From the NCBI GenBank assembly GCA_900660155.1, contig CABFPE010000038.1, positions 441,815 through 505,814 on the forward strand: a stretch of DNA of 64,000 bases, read 5' to 3'. The notes under the pieces are model-generated. The model saw nothing but the letters and a program-made list of their open reading frames with translations. It did no database searches and was not told where the DNA came from. The DNA comes from Hofstenia miamia. Taxonomy: Eukaryota > Xenacoelomorpha > Acoela > Hofsteniidae. This document shows, piece by piece, positions 43,310 through 54,840 of the stretch; positions within the stretch are counted from its first letter, which is position 1, and the number at the start of each line of letters is the position of its first letter. The position numbers and the translations under genes are program-made.

Positions 43310-44860
43310 TCTTGTAAGTTAAGTTTCACATGAATAATGTACATGCAAAAATATTAAAGTAAAAAAATTTCAGAAAATTCTATTGTAAATTAATTGTATG
43401 CGAGTAATGAACATTTTGTAAATGGGTCAATTCACTCATTACTACCCTGGTTTCTGAAGCTTCCTGTTACATAGAAATTTTACTTATTTCATGCGAAACT
43501 TAATTTTCAGCATGTAATTGACTACAAAATGGGAACACACTCACAATCGATATTTAACTATTCTATTAATAATAGAAACAAGTTTTGACAAACTCAATTG
43601 ATAGCCGAATAAAAAATTTGCTTCATTTGATCATTCCATGTAATATATTCAAAATAATTTTGTCGAGTAATCCCTATGAAAAAGAACATGGGCAAGTGGA
43701 ATTGTAACCCTTACATCAAAATGAAATAAGTGTATTAATAGGCTACATTACCTAAAATATGAGATATAATAAAATATTTGATAAAACCACTCCCAATGAA
43801 TAATGATGACAATTTTAATTGTAGCCCCTCCAAATCTGAAAAGCTGCCCTCGCAGGAGTCCTACTTTAATATTTTCCTTATACATTTATAATAATGATCT
43901 CTACAAGGTAAGCAGCATTATCAGGCGTTTGTACTCTCAATTTAAATGCCTGAGGAATCAACAATTTAACTCTTACGAATGAGATAATAATTGCACTTCG
44001 CCTGCAAAGGGTTCTTTTTCGGAACCTAAATTAAGAAATATAAATATTTTTAATGTGTTTCGTATTAATAAATTTATACATAAAATGAGGTATGAAAACG
44101 TATCACTAAAGGCAATTTGAAATTCAAGCAGGGAACCAGAGTTTTTGCTCATTAAAAATACAGGAAATACACTAAACCTATATTCTATAAAGACATTCTA
44201 GAATTATTTGCATGTGTATAAAGACATAATTTTGAGCCATCTTGCAGTTGAAATTTATTCTACATTTTACTCTTAGATTGCACACTTTTCGCCATATGTA
44301 GGCCGCTTCTAGTATTCAAGCTACTATGGCACAGGAAAGATTAAGTGGATTGTAATTGCTATCAACTGAGAAAGAGGTAGCAAAAAAATAAAGATTTCTA
44401 AATTATTATATGATTATAGTAAAAAAAGCCTGAAAATATGCGACTAAAAGAAAAGACATGAATGTTTTCATTCAACTAGATCACATTTCTTGATAAATAG
44501 AATACTAGAGAAATATGTATTATATCAATTGGTTCTATCCTACTACATTATCTGTTATTTTAATGCAGAGCATATTTTTGAATTTTCTTCAATTTTATGT
44601 GCATAGTCTAAGATTTGATTACGTTTCAAAATCTATAGAACTGTAATAAATATATGCTAAGCTTGCAATTCTAAATTTTATAACTATATTCGTAGGATAT
44701 AGTTTTATATATAGCTTTATATTTTTCAAAAAATAGTATAATCTTGAAAAAAAATCTTTAAAAGAATTTTGCGCAACATCATTGTGTAAATACTGACTGT
44801 CCTACACTACATAACAATTTAATTGATTACTTCCTAAAAAATTCCGATTTAGTTTTTAAA
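43310..44860. other. AT-rich intergenic DNA, no gene seen
   Basis: No open frame with coding character on either strand; no transposon end recognised. Confidence 0.55.
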
Positions 44861-44866
44861 TCCTTT

Positions 44867-47342
44867 ATGTTTGAATCATTCAGGGATCATTCTCTTTGCA
44901 CATACATGTATATAAGTAATATAACTACCAAAGTCAATAAATTTAAAATAATTTATGCAAGAGATTATCTATATTATTCAGACGAAATAATGGAAACACT
45001 TTTGAAAAACATATCGTTCAACTATATATACACATTAAAATCTGGATCTTGCATGATTAATTATATTTCAAAAGAAATTTGCAATGCAGTTAATAAAGCG
45101 GAAAATTAAGTACCGCAAAGTAAAATTAAAGGCGCGAAAATTTGCTTTATCAAATGCCGATGATAATTATATACGTGAACAAGTAAGCATTAAAAGAAAA
45201 TTGTTTGAACTCGCTTAAACAGAACCGAGAACAACTAATTGGACTAACTACGAAAAATCACAGAGGATTATTAAACAATTAAGAAATAAAAAATCTGCCT
45301 TAAAAGAAAAAGATTCTTCAATAAACTAAATAATACAAACGAAAAATGGCGATATATTCATAAAATATTAGGAAAAAGTAAAGGAATTTCAACGGATATT
45401 AATGAATTAAGTATTGATAACCAAACTACAACTGAAAAAACAAGAATAATAGACCACCTAAGTACAACATTTAAGGAACTTGGCAATTTCAATTTTCCCC
45501 AATATAAGAGAAAGACAAATATTAATAAATTCCCAGGAAAAAATACTTTTCTTTTAGATTCATAAATGCAAATGAATTAGAAACCATAATAAAACTTTAG
45601 ACACAAATAAATCAACGGCATCCTATAATCTTCCAATCTTTATTATTAAACGTCATTTTCATATCTTTAGTGAGCATCTACTATTTGCATTTAACCAATG
45701 CATTATTGATAATGCATGATGATATATTTAAGAAATCTGACATAAGCCCTATATANATAACGCTTTTATGTTTCATGTATAATTTTAAAGTGTTTTAGAA
45801 ATTAATAGTGTTATTGTAATCAATTCTCTAGAGGCTCTTTTTTATCCAAGAACCTTCATTTTAATCATAGCAAGACGAATGAACTTCACATTAACTTTGG
45901 TCAAAGCTCTGTCCCTGAGTTGCAAGATATCACACAACAATCTGTAGTGAAATTGCTTGGTGTGTACTTTGACAAGGCACTTTCATTTTCTCATCACATC
46001 AGGAGCATGGCTAAAAAAGCAACTAGTAAGTTGTATTTATTGCTGAAATTGAAACATCTTGGATTTAGCCAATATGAACTACAAACACTATACTATGCAT
46101 TAGTTATGCTCTCGCTAACATATTGTTGTTCAGTTTGGGGAGGTTACTCAAAATCCCTTATGCTGCTCTTAGATAAAGTTCTAATTTAACCCTAAACAAA
46201 TGTAGTTGTGTTACACTCCTTGATTTGAGCAAAGCTTTTAACTCTATGAATTTTGAAATATTAAAGACAAATTAATATATTATAACTTTGATAACAAATC
46301 TGTTAACTTAATAATGGCTTTCCTTAAAAATCCGACAGCAAATAGTTATACTTAATGGTAAACACAGTAAAATTTATCAATATGCAGATGATACCTGTTT
46401 TATAAGTACTGATATAAATGCCTTTAATGCAACTAAAAATCTCTGATATGACATCGAAAATTTAACAAAATATTTCTCAAATAATCAATTGAAAGTAAAC
46501 ATTGAAAAAACAAAATTTATAATATTCTCCCCCTAAGACAAAGAGAAATTTCACAAAAAAACAGAATTTAAATTAAATAATGTAGCAATAAACACAAAAC
46601 GAATGTATTAACTATTTAGGTGTTGAAATTGACAATGATTTAAGTTTCGAACAATTCTTCATGGCTAAAATTAAAAAAATGGCTTCTGGAGTTAGGTATC
46701 TTTATCATCTCAGAAATAATTCAAATACGTACCACAAACAATTAATAAATGCACTCTGCCTTTCACGATTTCAATATTGCTCATTCCTCTTTACAAATAT
46801 TAATTCAAAACATCGCATCCTCCTGTCTAAAACTTTTAATTGGTCACTTAAAATACTCAATTTTGAACAAAAACACGACAATGCATCCGATTACCGATTA
46901 AAATACAAAATACTATCTCCTTATCAAATTCATATGCATATATTATCAATATTATTTAAATTCAAATTTGTCAACACGCAATTTCGTTTTTAAAACAGTA
47001 TATTAAATTAAATAAACGGTCTCAAACCTTTTTATGCGTGGATAAATATTTTAATCGTTTTCACCACACAGCAACTAAATTATGGAATAACTTAAATAGA
47101 GAAATTAAATTTGAAAACAATTACAAGAAATTCAGAAAGAAATTGCGAACATTCATTTTTAATAGACAATGCCTACTTACTTACAATAATACACTACATT
47201 CATTTTAAAATTTTGTATAAAATGCACACACACACAACACACACACGTACATTTTAATATTATATATATTTATTATATTTGTAAATAGCTTTTTGTAGTT
47301 TTGTAATTAATAGTTTTTTTGTACCTTTTTCTTTTCTGATTT

Positions 47343-47387
<45 letters not shown>

Positions 47388-47388
47388 T
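44867..47388 (+). mobile_element. LINE (same family as 200-3000) with (TAA)n tail, interrupted
   Basis: From the left: a post-endonuclease linker (44867-45109: NISFNYIYTLKSGSC then INYISKEICNAVNKA), a basic linker (45140-45500), an N-terminal reverse transcriptase segment (TNKSTASYNLPIFI then FAFNQCIID near 45600-45715), an interruption (45757-46190), then LLDLSKAFNSMNFEIL (46220), YQYADDTCF (46380) with the catalytic Asp pair, NNQLKVNIEKTKFIIFSP, and a C-terminal region (46661-46993) with LINALCLSRFQYC. A (TAA)n tail at 47345-47388 closes it. A piece carrying the PxGTVLGP region is lost. Many stops and frame changes are present, so it is dead. Confidence 0.8.
45757..46190 (+). mobile_element. 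Fragment of a second LINE family inside the LINE, next to a single N
   Basis: A frame from 45920 reads VVKLLGVYFDKALSFSHH then LYLLLKLKHLGFSQYELQ, matching the thumb region of the LINE at 41088-42031 (KILGITISSHFSF, LLLKLKPLGYSTAEL), not the host LINE. It begins just after the N at 45756 and ends where the host LINE resumes near 46190. Either one LINE inserted in another or a foreign contig was placed at a gap. The single N favours the second at its left edge. Confidence 0.55.
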
Positions 47389-47389
47389 A

Positions 47390-49060
47390 TATTACAGTAT
47401 TTTTTAAAATATTATATTAGTTTCTATATTATTTTATGCTATTATGTTATTAAGAATTATTATTAAGTAGCAAGAAACGCATTTCAAATATGTCTTAAAT
47501 ATTACTATTAGCGTTTTCAAAAAAATTTGACAGGCTAAAACTTTGACTTTGAAATTCCGTTTATTGGATGCATACAATACATACTAAATAACTTGCATTC
47601 TTGGGAATTGATCGGTATCCTAAACGGTTATACAAAAATATATTGTTATAATATGGAGCAACATTTATGTAATTTTCAAAAACTATATTTTGTAGGCTAT
47701 ATAATTACCCAACAAAGTGCATATGCAAGAATAGAGAAATCTGTTTTACCACCAATAAATATGAGCGTGGAATACACATGATAGTGACATGGACATTACC
47801 ATTTATTTTTATTTTGCTTGTAGGCCGTATTTTTACGGTGTCCATGAGTTATTCTCATTGGAAAGTCTATTGCTTGAATAAGGAGCATAGTAATACACAT
47901 CTTCATAGCTTTGGCACGCATATATCTATATATATCTATATTTGCCTTGTCAGCATTGCATGCTCCATCTGTTAAAACTAACAATTTTATATAGATGTGA
48001 CAATTGGTTATAATTAAAACATACTTATTGAAAAATCCGACTTGCAGCGAGGTCAGCACGGTGCCGGGTTTGAGATTTGCACCGAGTCAATGTTTCTCTG
48101 AGACTATCCTACTCTGCCGGATCACAGTTACCCAATAAACAAGTGAACCATATAAATCTAAGCAAATGGGTTCATCTGAAGAAAGACAGATTACTTTAAT
48201 CCTTTTAATGTTTTCAGAACCTTTTATGGTGATTTTAATTTGTTAAATGTAACACTAAATCCATTAAATGCGGCTTAAATCAAAATGGAAGTTTGTTACT
48301 TGGTTACCTTAATAAATATAATACATTTGTGTTAATGTAAGAATATTTCACCAGCTGATATTTCAATTGACAAGAGAGCAAATTCCGAGGTACAAATGGA
48401 TCTAAAAGTAAGGCATAACCCGCCTCTACTCTGCCCACTTGAAGTAATCCTAATTCGGAATATTTTAGGATTCTTGCCAAAATTTTTGATTTTCTAGACT
48501 AAATTTACTTGTGAAAAACCTATAATAAAATTCATACACTGAAATTAAAAACGTAAAAGTTATTCTTCAACATTTTGTTGCATTTTCTGCACTGTTGCGT
48601 AATAGTATAAGATATATTTTTTCACTTTCAATCGATTTTTGGAACATTTTTTCAAGAACCGCAACTTGCCATATCTATGTTCATTTCTGATTTAGCTAAT
48701 GTTAAATTATGGATTTGGACTGTACCAGCATTTTTTTTTCATAAAAAATTATTATGTTGGTTTTTTGTTTCGCATCCTAAATAATGATAGATGTGGAAAA
48801 AACCTTGAAAGCAAAATTTTAAAAAATGAGTCAAATCAGGTCACCGGGTCCAATCCCATCCTCGTCATATGTGCAACACATCTTGTGATCCCGTTGGAAT
48901 TCTGTGTAGATTTAGGTCATAACGAGAAAATAATCAGATGAATTTAGTAATTATCCAGAATTTTTCAGTATGGTAATTTTTACTTTATATAATTATTTTA
49001 ATATTTTTCTAATGAAATATGTTCTTTTGATAAACGTACCGGAATATAAGAGGTAAGTCC
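47390..49060. other. AT-rich intergenic DNA, no gene seen
   Basis: No supported coding frame. Small overlapping frames near 47593-48059 lack domains. A GC-richer patch at 48045-48130 (GCGAGGTCAGCACGGTGCCGG) matches nothing I know. Confidence 0.5.
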
Positions 49061-49112
49061 AAAATTATTTTTAAAAACATTTTCTAAGTAGAAGCAGGTG
49101 TTTAAAAATAAT
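49061..49112 (+). promoter_or_regulatory. Conserved 5'-proximal block of receptor A2
   Basis: Counterpart of 3662-3712, starting 89 bases before the ATG at 49150, the same distance as in A1. Confidence 0.45.
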
Positions 49113-49149
49113 AAAGGACTTCTAATATCGCATGTTGCACGTCGCTTAA

Positions 49150-50058
49150 ATGAACGCTTCGTTAGCAGTAAAAGATTTTTTAATTTACTTTATACCTCCT
49201 AAGCTTCCAACAACCATATTAATGTCTGCAGGACTAATACTTAATGGTGTTGTTGTTATCACAATTTCTAAGAGTGCAAAACTTGAAAAGGTGTTAACGA
49301 ATATCATCATTCTTAGTCTTGCGATTGTTGACTTCTTTACTTGCTTAAGCAATCTTATCAAAACATATTTTCTGCTTCAGTTGGATATGCTACCCTCTGC
49401 AGAAATAATTGGATGGCTAATTTGCAAGTTAATATACTCAGAATTCTATCAATGGTATTGGATTCCAGTATCAATGCTTCATATTGTGCAATTGGGAGTC
49501 GAAAGATATTTTGCAGTTCTACATCCTGTTGCTCATAAAATTTTGTCATGCGCTAATTACAGAAAACGAGTATATGCTATGATAGGTCTAAACTATATAT
49601 TTGGATTTTTCATTTCATCGAAAGTATTCCTAGAACACAAATACTTTGAAGGAGAATGCATTATAACTTTAACAGGAGAATATGTAATTGTTGATAAAAT
49701 TTACGCGACCACATATTTAGTGTTTGCAGCAATGTGTGGATTTATAGTAATTATCTGTTATGCACGGATAATTATTAAGGTTTTGTCACTTCCCAAAAGA
49801 AAGGATAACAATATTTCTCAAAGGAATATAAAGTTGGCTTTTATAACACTTGGCATTACAATTTTGTTTATATTAACTACTGCTCCAAGCTATATTTACG
49901 GCGCCATAGCCTTAAAAAGTCCAGAGATTTTTTTTTCCACTGAGTACTTGATATTTACTCAGGTTACAATTGGCTCATCGCTTCTAAATCCTATAGCATT
50001 TATCATACAAAGTACGGAGTTAAGAAACGAAATTAAGAAAGTGTTTTTTAAGTGTTGA
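49150..50058 (+). CDS. Class A (rhodopsin-like) GPCR, subfamily A, copy 2
   Basis: Intact single-exon receptor of 302 residues, starting MNAS as in A1. An ATG 18 bases upstream (49132) is closed by TAA just before this start, which fixes the start for the subfamily. Segments are at about 20-42, 50-74, 92-117, 141-160, 183-212, 228-254 and 265-287. Landmarks are N32, D61, C92 paired with C170, ERY at 118-120, TTAP with P246 in TM6, and N280-P281 in TM7 with Phe-Ile-Ile where the Tyr of NPxxY should be. Like A1 it lacks the TM4 Trp and the TM5 Pro. By eye about three quarters of residues equal A1; differences concentrate in TM4, the third intracellular loop and the loop before TM7. A poly(A) signal lies at 50120-50125. 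Receptor B3 lies convergently 4.8 kb downstream. Confidence 0.92.
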   Translation: MNASLAVKDFLIYFIPPKLPTTILMSAGLILNGVVVITISKSAKLEKVLTNIIILSLAIVDFFTCLSNLIKTYFLLQLDMLPSAEIIGWLICKLIYSEFYQWYWIPVSMLHIVQLGVERYFAVLHPVAHKILSCANYRKRVYAMIGLNYIFGFFISSKVFLEHKYFEGECIITLTGEYVIVDKIYATTYLVFAAMCGFIVIICYARIIIKVLSLPKRKDNNISQRNIKLAFITLGITILFILTTAPSYIYGAIALKSPEIFFSTEYLIFTQVTIGSSLLNPIAFIIQSTELRNEIKKVFFKC

Positions 50059-50119
50059 GTTACATCAATTTTTCAATTAAATATTGTTCAATACCATTGT
50101 AAATCATGAAATTTTATTG

Positions 50120-50125
50120 AATAAA
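50120..50125 (+). terminator. Poly(A) signal AATAAA for receptor A2
   Basis: 62 bases after the stop codon, within the 3' flank that resembles that of A1. Confidence 0.4.
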
Positions 50126-50129
50126 TTCG

Positions 50130-51130
50130 CTTAATGCTAAATGCTATTTTTAATCAATTGATATAATTTGATGAGAACTTGCATTCATTATATCTTATAT
50201 TTACATTACATGCTGCGGATAGACAAAGATGAGTATTATTTGCAAGTGGCTCTATAAAATCGTTTAATTCAGATTCCCTAGAGAGACTGTCTTCTGTATT
50301 TGAGATTAAGCATTCGCAGATCTCATTTTAAGTCACAATATAAGATGATTTCGGGTTTGATTGAAAAACTAATTTATTTTTCAAAATGCATGTAAGAACC
50401 AAATCAACATCAAGATTAAAATCATTGTAATAATTCAGGTAGGGGATGTAAGGAATGAACTTTCAATGATAATGACCAAATTGAGAAGCTTATGGTACTT
50501 ACTGCCAGAGAAAGTGGAAAATAAATTTAAGACTTGTTTTGCACCTTTTTATTGTTTCGTTTTTCAATTTATCATTTTATACATAATGAATTTCAGGAAA
50601 GTTAAGAGTAATATTTTAAGTAAAAATTGTTATATGCACAAAGGTTTACAGCTAATAGCTGCTTCTGATCAAAAAGAAAGCTTACAGCAGTATATTATTG
50701 CATTTTTATTCTTGTTTAGATAAGAGAAAAGTTAGAAATTTGAAATTGTATTACGTTGTGAAAACTTTGCAGATTTATAAAAGTGGTTCAACCAACCTGC
50801 CTGCTACCTATTGATCGATTTTGATGAATCACCTTGATTAACTGTTGTTTTTGCTGTACGTGTTTCAGCTAACATTGTCTACCAACATGATGGTCTTGGT
50901 TGCATCAGAGTAGGAACTGTTTGAAAATTTCAAATCTGGGCCTGTATTTGGCTGGTGACAGCTAATACCGCCCACCTGGCTGATTTATGGACAGTAAGTT
51001 TTATTTGCATTGTATACATAATCTCTGCTTATATATATATATATATATATATATATGCCAAGAAATGCATATGAAATAATGTGTTCAACGGTTAAATGCT
51101 TTTGTCTATCTGCTGCAAAATTCGATTTTA
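50130..51130. other. AT-rich spacer, no gene seen
   Basis: An 85-codon plus-strand frame (50466-50723) begins with ATG but has no recognisable domain. A TA microsatellite lies at 51030-51056. A GC-richer stretch at 50780-50990 resembles nothing known to me. Confidence 0.45.
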
Positions 51131-51132
51131 TN

Positions 51133-51808
51133 TGAAAGCATTCATTAAACTATGCTATTATGGAATATTTAAGATTGAAAAATTATGTCAGACAAATGTT
51201 GTCCATTTTCACGAGCACAAATTTGAAGTCGCTTTCTAAAGTTGGTTTCCACTTTCACTAAAGTTTCTTCACCTATTTCATGGATATTTTCACGTATCGT
51301 AGTCTTCAATTCTCCAAGTGTACGGGGTTTCGCAGCATAAACGTGTGATTTCAAATATCCCCACGGATAAAAATCGCACATGGAAAGATCGGGTGAGCGC
51401 GGCGGCCATGAGACATCTCCAAAGCGTGAAATGACATGATTAGGGAATGCAGCTCGAACAGCAGTCAAGGACGCTCTCGCTGTATGAGCGGTGGCCCCAT
51501 CTTGTTGAAACCACATTGATGCCCCATTGATTCCTCGTCTGCGAAGCTCAGGTAGGAAACAGTCTTCAAACATTCGAATATAGCGGTCTGATGTAACTGT
51601 TGCTAAAATTTAAAGTAAATCTGAAAAGAAAAGCAATTCAAAAGTAATGATTAACTAGTAAAAAACTTAACGTAAAAGATAAATAAATAACAACAAACTA
51701 AATGGCATCTTAGGCGGGTTTAAAGACTACCTTCCTCACTTTTTAATCACTTATCCTTAAAGAGCAAGGGGCGTTCTAAAAACATCCGTTTCCCATGACT
51801 CACCCTGT
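51133..51808 (-). mobile_element. Tc1/mariner-superfamily transposon, DD41D-type, deleted
   Basis: One end reads TACAGGGTGAGTCATGGGAA on the minus strand (51808 inward), a typical terminus of this superfamily. The other end is cut by a single N at 51132. Only the C-terminal half of the transposase remains (51169-51602), so this is a deleted copy. The N-terminal half and first catalytic Asp are missing, and about 200 non-coding bases lie between the terminus and the frame. Confidence 0.7.
51169..51573 (-). pseudogene. DD41D-type transposase, C-terminal half
   Basis: Reads WFQQDGATAHTA (second catalytic Asp), then GDVSWPPRSPDLSMCDFYPWGYLK with the third Asp 41 residues on, then RTLGELKTTIRENIHEI and a C-terminus ending with QHLSDIIF. 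The frame stays open upstream of the Met for about ten codons (TVTSDRYIR), also family-like. This order is that of the mariner-related elements common in insects, spiders and other invertebrates. No stop lies inside. Confidence 0.85.
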
Positions 51809-51824
51809 ATATATATATATATAN

Positions 51825-52539
51825 TGTATATTTATATACAAGGTGTCTGAAAAGTTATTTTGCAGTAGCGAATCATGAGGGCAATGCCTAAATCGTCCCA
51901 AAGAGTACCTCCACGCAGTGGTTCCTGGGTAATGTTAACACTTAGTGGGCTCGTCGGTGTGCGGAGTCCCGAACCTGCATCAGGGTACAGAAGGTGCCAC
52001 CATATGTACTTTGTACACATGGGGCGGTGATGGTCGAGAAATCTGTCTGTTCTAGTATTGTGGAGACAGACGGCAACACAGTGGAAACACTGTTAGCAAA
52101 ACTGTTACTGGCAGAATGTTAGGGTGCGTCTCATAGGGCACTCATACAGATAGGAAACGCTCTGTCTCTGACCTATGAGATAGGCCCTAGGCCAGCGTTT
52201 GTTGTGCCTTCCTGTGAGGCAGCTTTGCTGTGTCACAGGTAGTTATGATCCGACAGATTTTTATTGCTTTGAATTCAGTGCTAAACTGTCCACTCCAATA
52301 TTTTAATGGATCTTTTTATCAGCAATAAAAATTCCGATGGGGTGTTTAGACTACCGACTTTTATCATCCTAACAAGTCAATAATAGGAACACCTTTAGTA
52401 AAAACGTGTAATAATTGTCGTTCCAAATAACTAAACTTTTATGCCCATTAAGAAAAAACAATTTAGTATATTACAGTTAAATATTGTAATAATGATCAAC
52501 TGCATTCTTAAATCAAAGAAATTTTCTGTAAAATATTAA
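51825..52539. repeat. 715-bp repeat unit, copy 1 (bounded by single Ns)
   Basis: Appears identical to 52751-53465. It lies exactly between an N at 51824 and an N at 52540, each next to a TA run. It begins TGTATATTTATATACAAGGTG; the word ACAAGGTGTCTGAAAAGTT resembles a Tc/mariner-type terminus. The interior is GC-richer and holds inverted words (CTCATAGGGC and CTATGAGATAGGCCCT). A 62-codon minus-strand frame inside is not a recognisable gene. Confidence 0.85.
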
Positions 52540-52750
52540 NATATATATATATATATGCTCAATTAATTCAAATAAAGAACGTTTTGACTATATTATTGAC
52601 ATCCTCAGTTTAAAATTTTTCGGAAAAAATTGCAATTTTCTATGCTGTATCAAATAAGATTTTGCATCTACTAAGATATATGATTCTCATTATTTCCTAA
52701 GTTATTTTGCTTATTCATGATGTTTTCCCTATTATATTGCATAATTATTA

Positions 52751-53465
52751 TGTATATTTATATACAAGGTGTCTGAAAAGTTATTTTGCAGTAGCGAATC
52801 ATGAGGGCAATGCCTAAATCGTCCCAAAGAGTACCTCCACGCAGTGGTTCCTGGGTAATGTTAACACTTAGTGGGCTCGTCGGTGTGCGGAGTCCCGAAC
52901 CTGCATCAGGGTACAGAAGGTGCCACCATATGTACTTTGTACACATGGGGCGGTGATGGTCGAGAAATCTGTCTGTTCTAGTATTGTGGAGACAGACGGC
53001 AACACAGTGGAAACACTGTTAGCAAAACTGTTACTGGCAGAATGTTAGGGTGCGTCTCATAGGGCACTCATACAGATAGGAAACGCTCTGTCTCTGACCT
53101 ATGAGATAGGCCCTAGGCCAGCGTTTGTTGTGCCTTCCTGTGAGGCAGCTTTGCTGTGTCACAGGTAGTTATGATCCGACAGATTTTTATTGCTTTGAAT
53201 TCAGTGCTAAACTGTCCACTCCAATATTTTAATGGATCTTTTTATCAGCAATAAAAATTCCGATGGGGTGTTTAGACTACCGACTTTTATCATCCTAACA
53301 AGTCAATAATAGGAACACCTTTAGTAAAAACGTGTAATAATTGTCGTTCCAAATAACTAAACTTTTATGCCCATTAAGAAAAAACAATTTAGTATATTAC
53401 AGTTAAATATTGTAATAATGATCAACTGCATTCTTAAATCAAAGAAATTTTCTGTAAAATATTAA
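52751..53465. repeat. 715-bp repeat unit, copy 2
   Basis: Same sequence as 51825-52539 but joined smoothly to unique sequence on both sides, so this is probably the genuine locus and copy 1 the misplaced one. Confidence 0.85.
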
Positions 53466-53469
53466 AAAA

Positions 53470-54835
53470 GGAAAAAATGTGAATTACACTTGATCACGGC
53501 TGAGATCATGCACACACCCTGGTAATTTGGTAATGATGAAAACTCATTGAATGATTATAAAATTTAATTAATAATTTCCTTTTTTCTTCTAGCTTCAATA
53601 ATAATAATAACAAATGAAAAACATAGAAAGTTGACGAATTTAAAATTAACAATCTGTAAGCAAATTCCGCAATATTTAGTAAATAATCAATAAATTTTCA
53701 TGTAAAAAATTATGTTGATTAACCAAATCTTAATTCATAAATTTTAATTGCAAACACTTATTACATCGAGTAGCCAAATGCTGCATGGAAATATTGTGAA
53801 GCTAACTGCACAGTAAACTTATTGAGTAATTTGGTTAACTGCACATTTGAAAAGAAAGGGAATTCGAAAAGACAGTAATGAAATGTGTTGAAAAAAAGTT
53901 TTCAAATATTATAGCGTCAATAAAAGATTTTTAACCGTATAGCTATGAGATCTGCCAAATTTAGTGCCGTCAAAAAAGAGGGCCAATTGGGCTTAACCTC
54001 CCCCCTCCTTTACTATGTTTGTTTTGAAAACTTAAATTTTTGCATGTGAGGTTATCAAAAGATTATCTGATTTTTTAAACTTTGCCGTCTTTTTAACATA
54101 TTATTTCTAATAAGAAAATGTTAGTTGACAATGTATACTGAATTCATTGATATATAAATATTATAGAAATATTCGATAAAATTATTTAAATTTAATAAGA
54201 GGAAGGAAACTTAATTTTCAAAACTTTTATTTAATATTTGTGTAATACATTACAATAAGATGCAGAAATGAAAATATATAGACTAAATATTTTCTTAAGT
54301 TCATCATTTTGTATTCTTTCAAATTGCTTAGTGCTCTTTTAATGCTATTTCCAATAGATTAATGTAACCGACCAACGTGGCTATACCGATTTTTTCAACA
54401 AATTGCATTTATTAATATAAAATATATATACACAAACATGAAATTTAAAATTTTATACAAAAATATTCTGTCAGTGATTTTAAAAGAAAATTATTCAAAC
54501 GTAATGCATAAGTAAAAATTTAAATACTTAATTTTATGCAGATATATATTTTATTACTAATTAGATCTATACATTATGATAATCACTATATACATATAAG
54601 AATATTTCAGACATTTCCTTCTTCTGAAAAAGAAGCCTTGTCAACCGATTAAACAATATATTTTTTAAAAGAATTTTCAGTTATGGAAAAAAATATTTAA
54701 GTTTTTCGGAAAAAGTTTAATCTGAAAAAATGTTCTTAATCAGATTTTAAAATGAAGTTGTGTTTGAGATATCTCAGCATTCAATTTTTCAATGTATTTT
54801 TTCATTGACCAAACGAAAAATTTGCTTGCGTACAA
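53470..54835. other. AT-rich spacer 3' of receptor B3, no gene seen
   Basis: No open frame with coding character. It includes the presumed 3' UTR of the receptor on the minus strand. No canonical AATAAA was noticed close after its stop. Confidence 0.5.
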
Positions 54836-54840
54836 GTACA

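Noticed and set aside
47345-47388. Independent (TAA)n microsatellite
   Set aside because: Its position right after the LINE C-terminal region makes it the element's 3' tail; the same holds for (ATT)n at 42011-42031.
48825-48860. tRNA B-box-like GGGTCCAATCCC, possible tRNA or SINE
   Set aside because: No A-box at the right distance and no cloverleaf could be drawn.
51832-52946. Identical 62-codon minus-strand frames in the duplicated 715-bp unit
   Set aside because: Same non-coding repeat twice; no domain, no conservation beyond the DNA identity.
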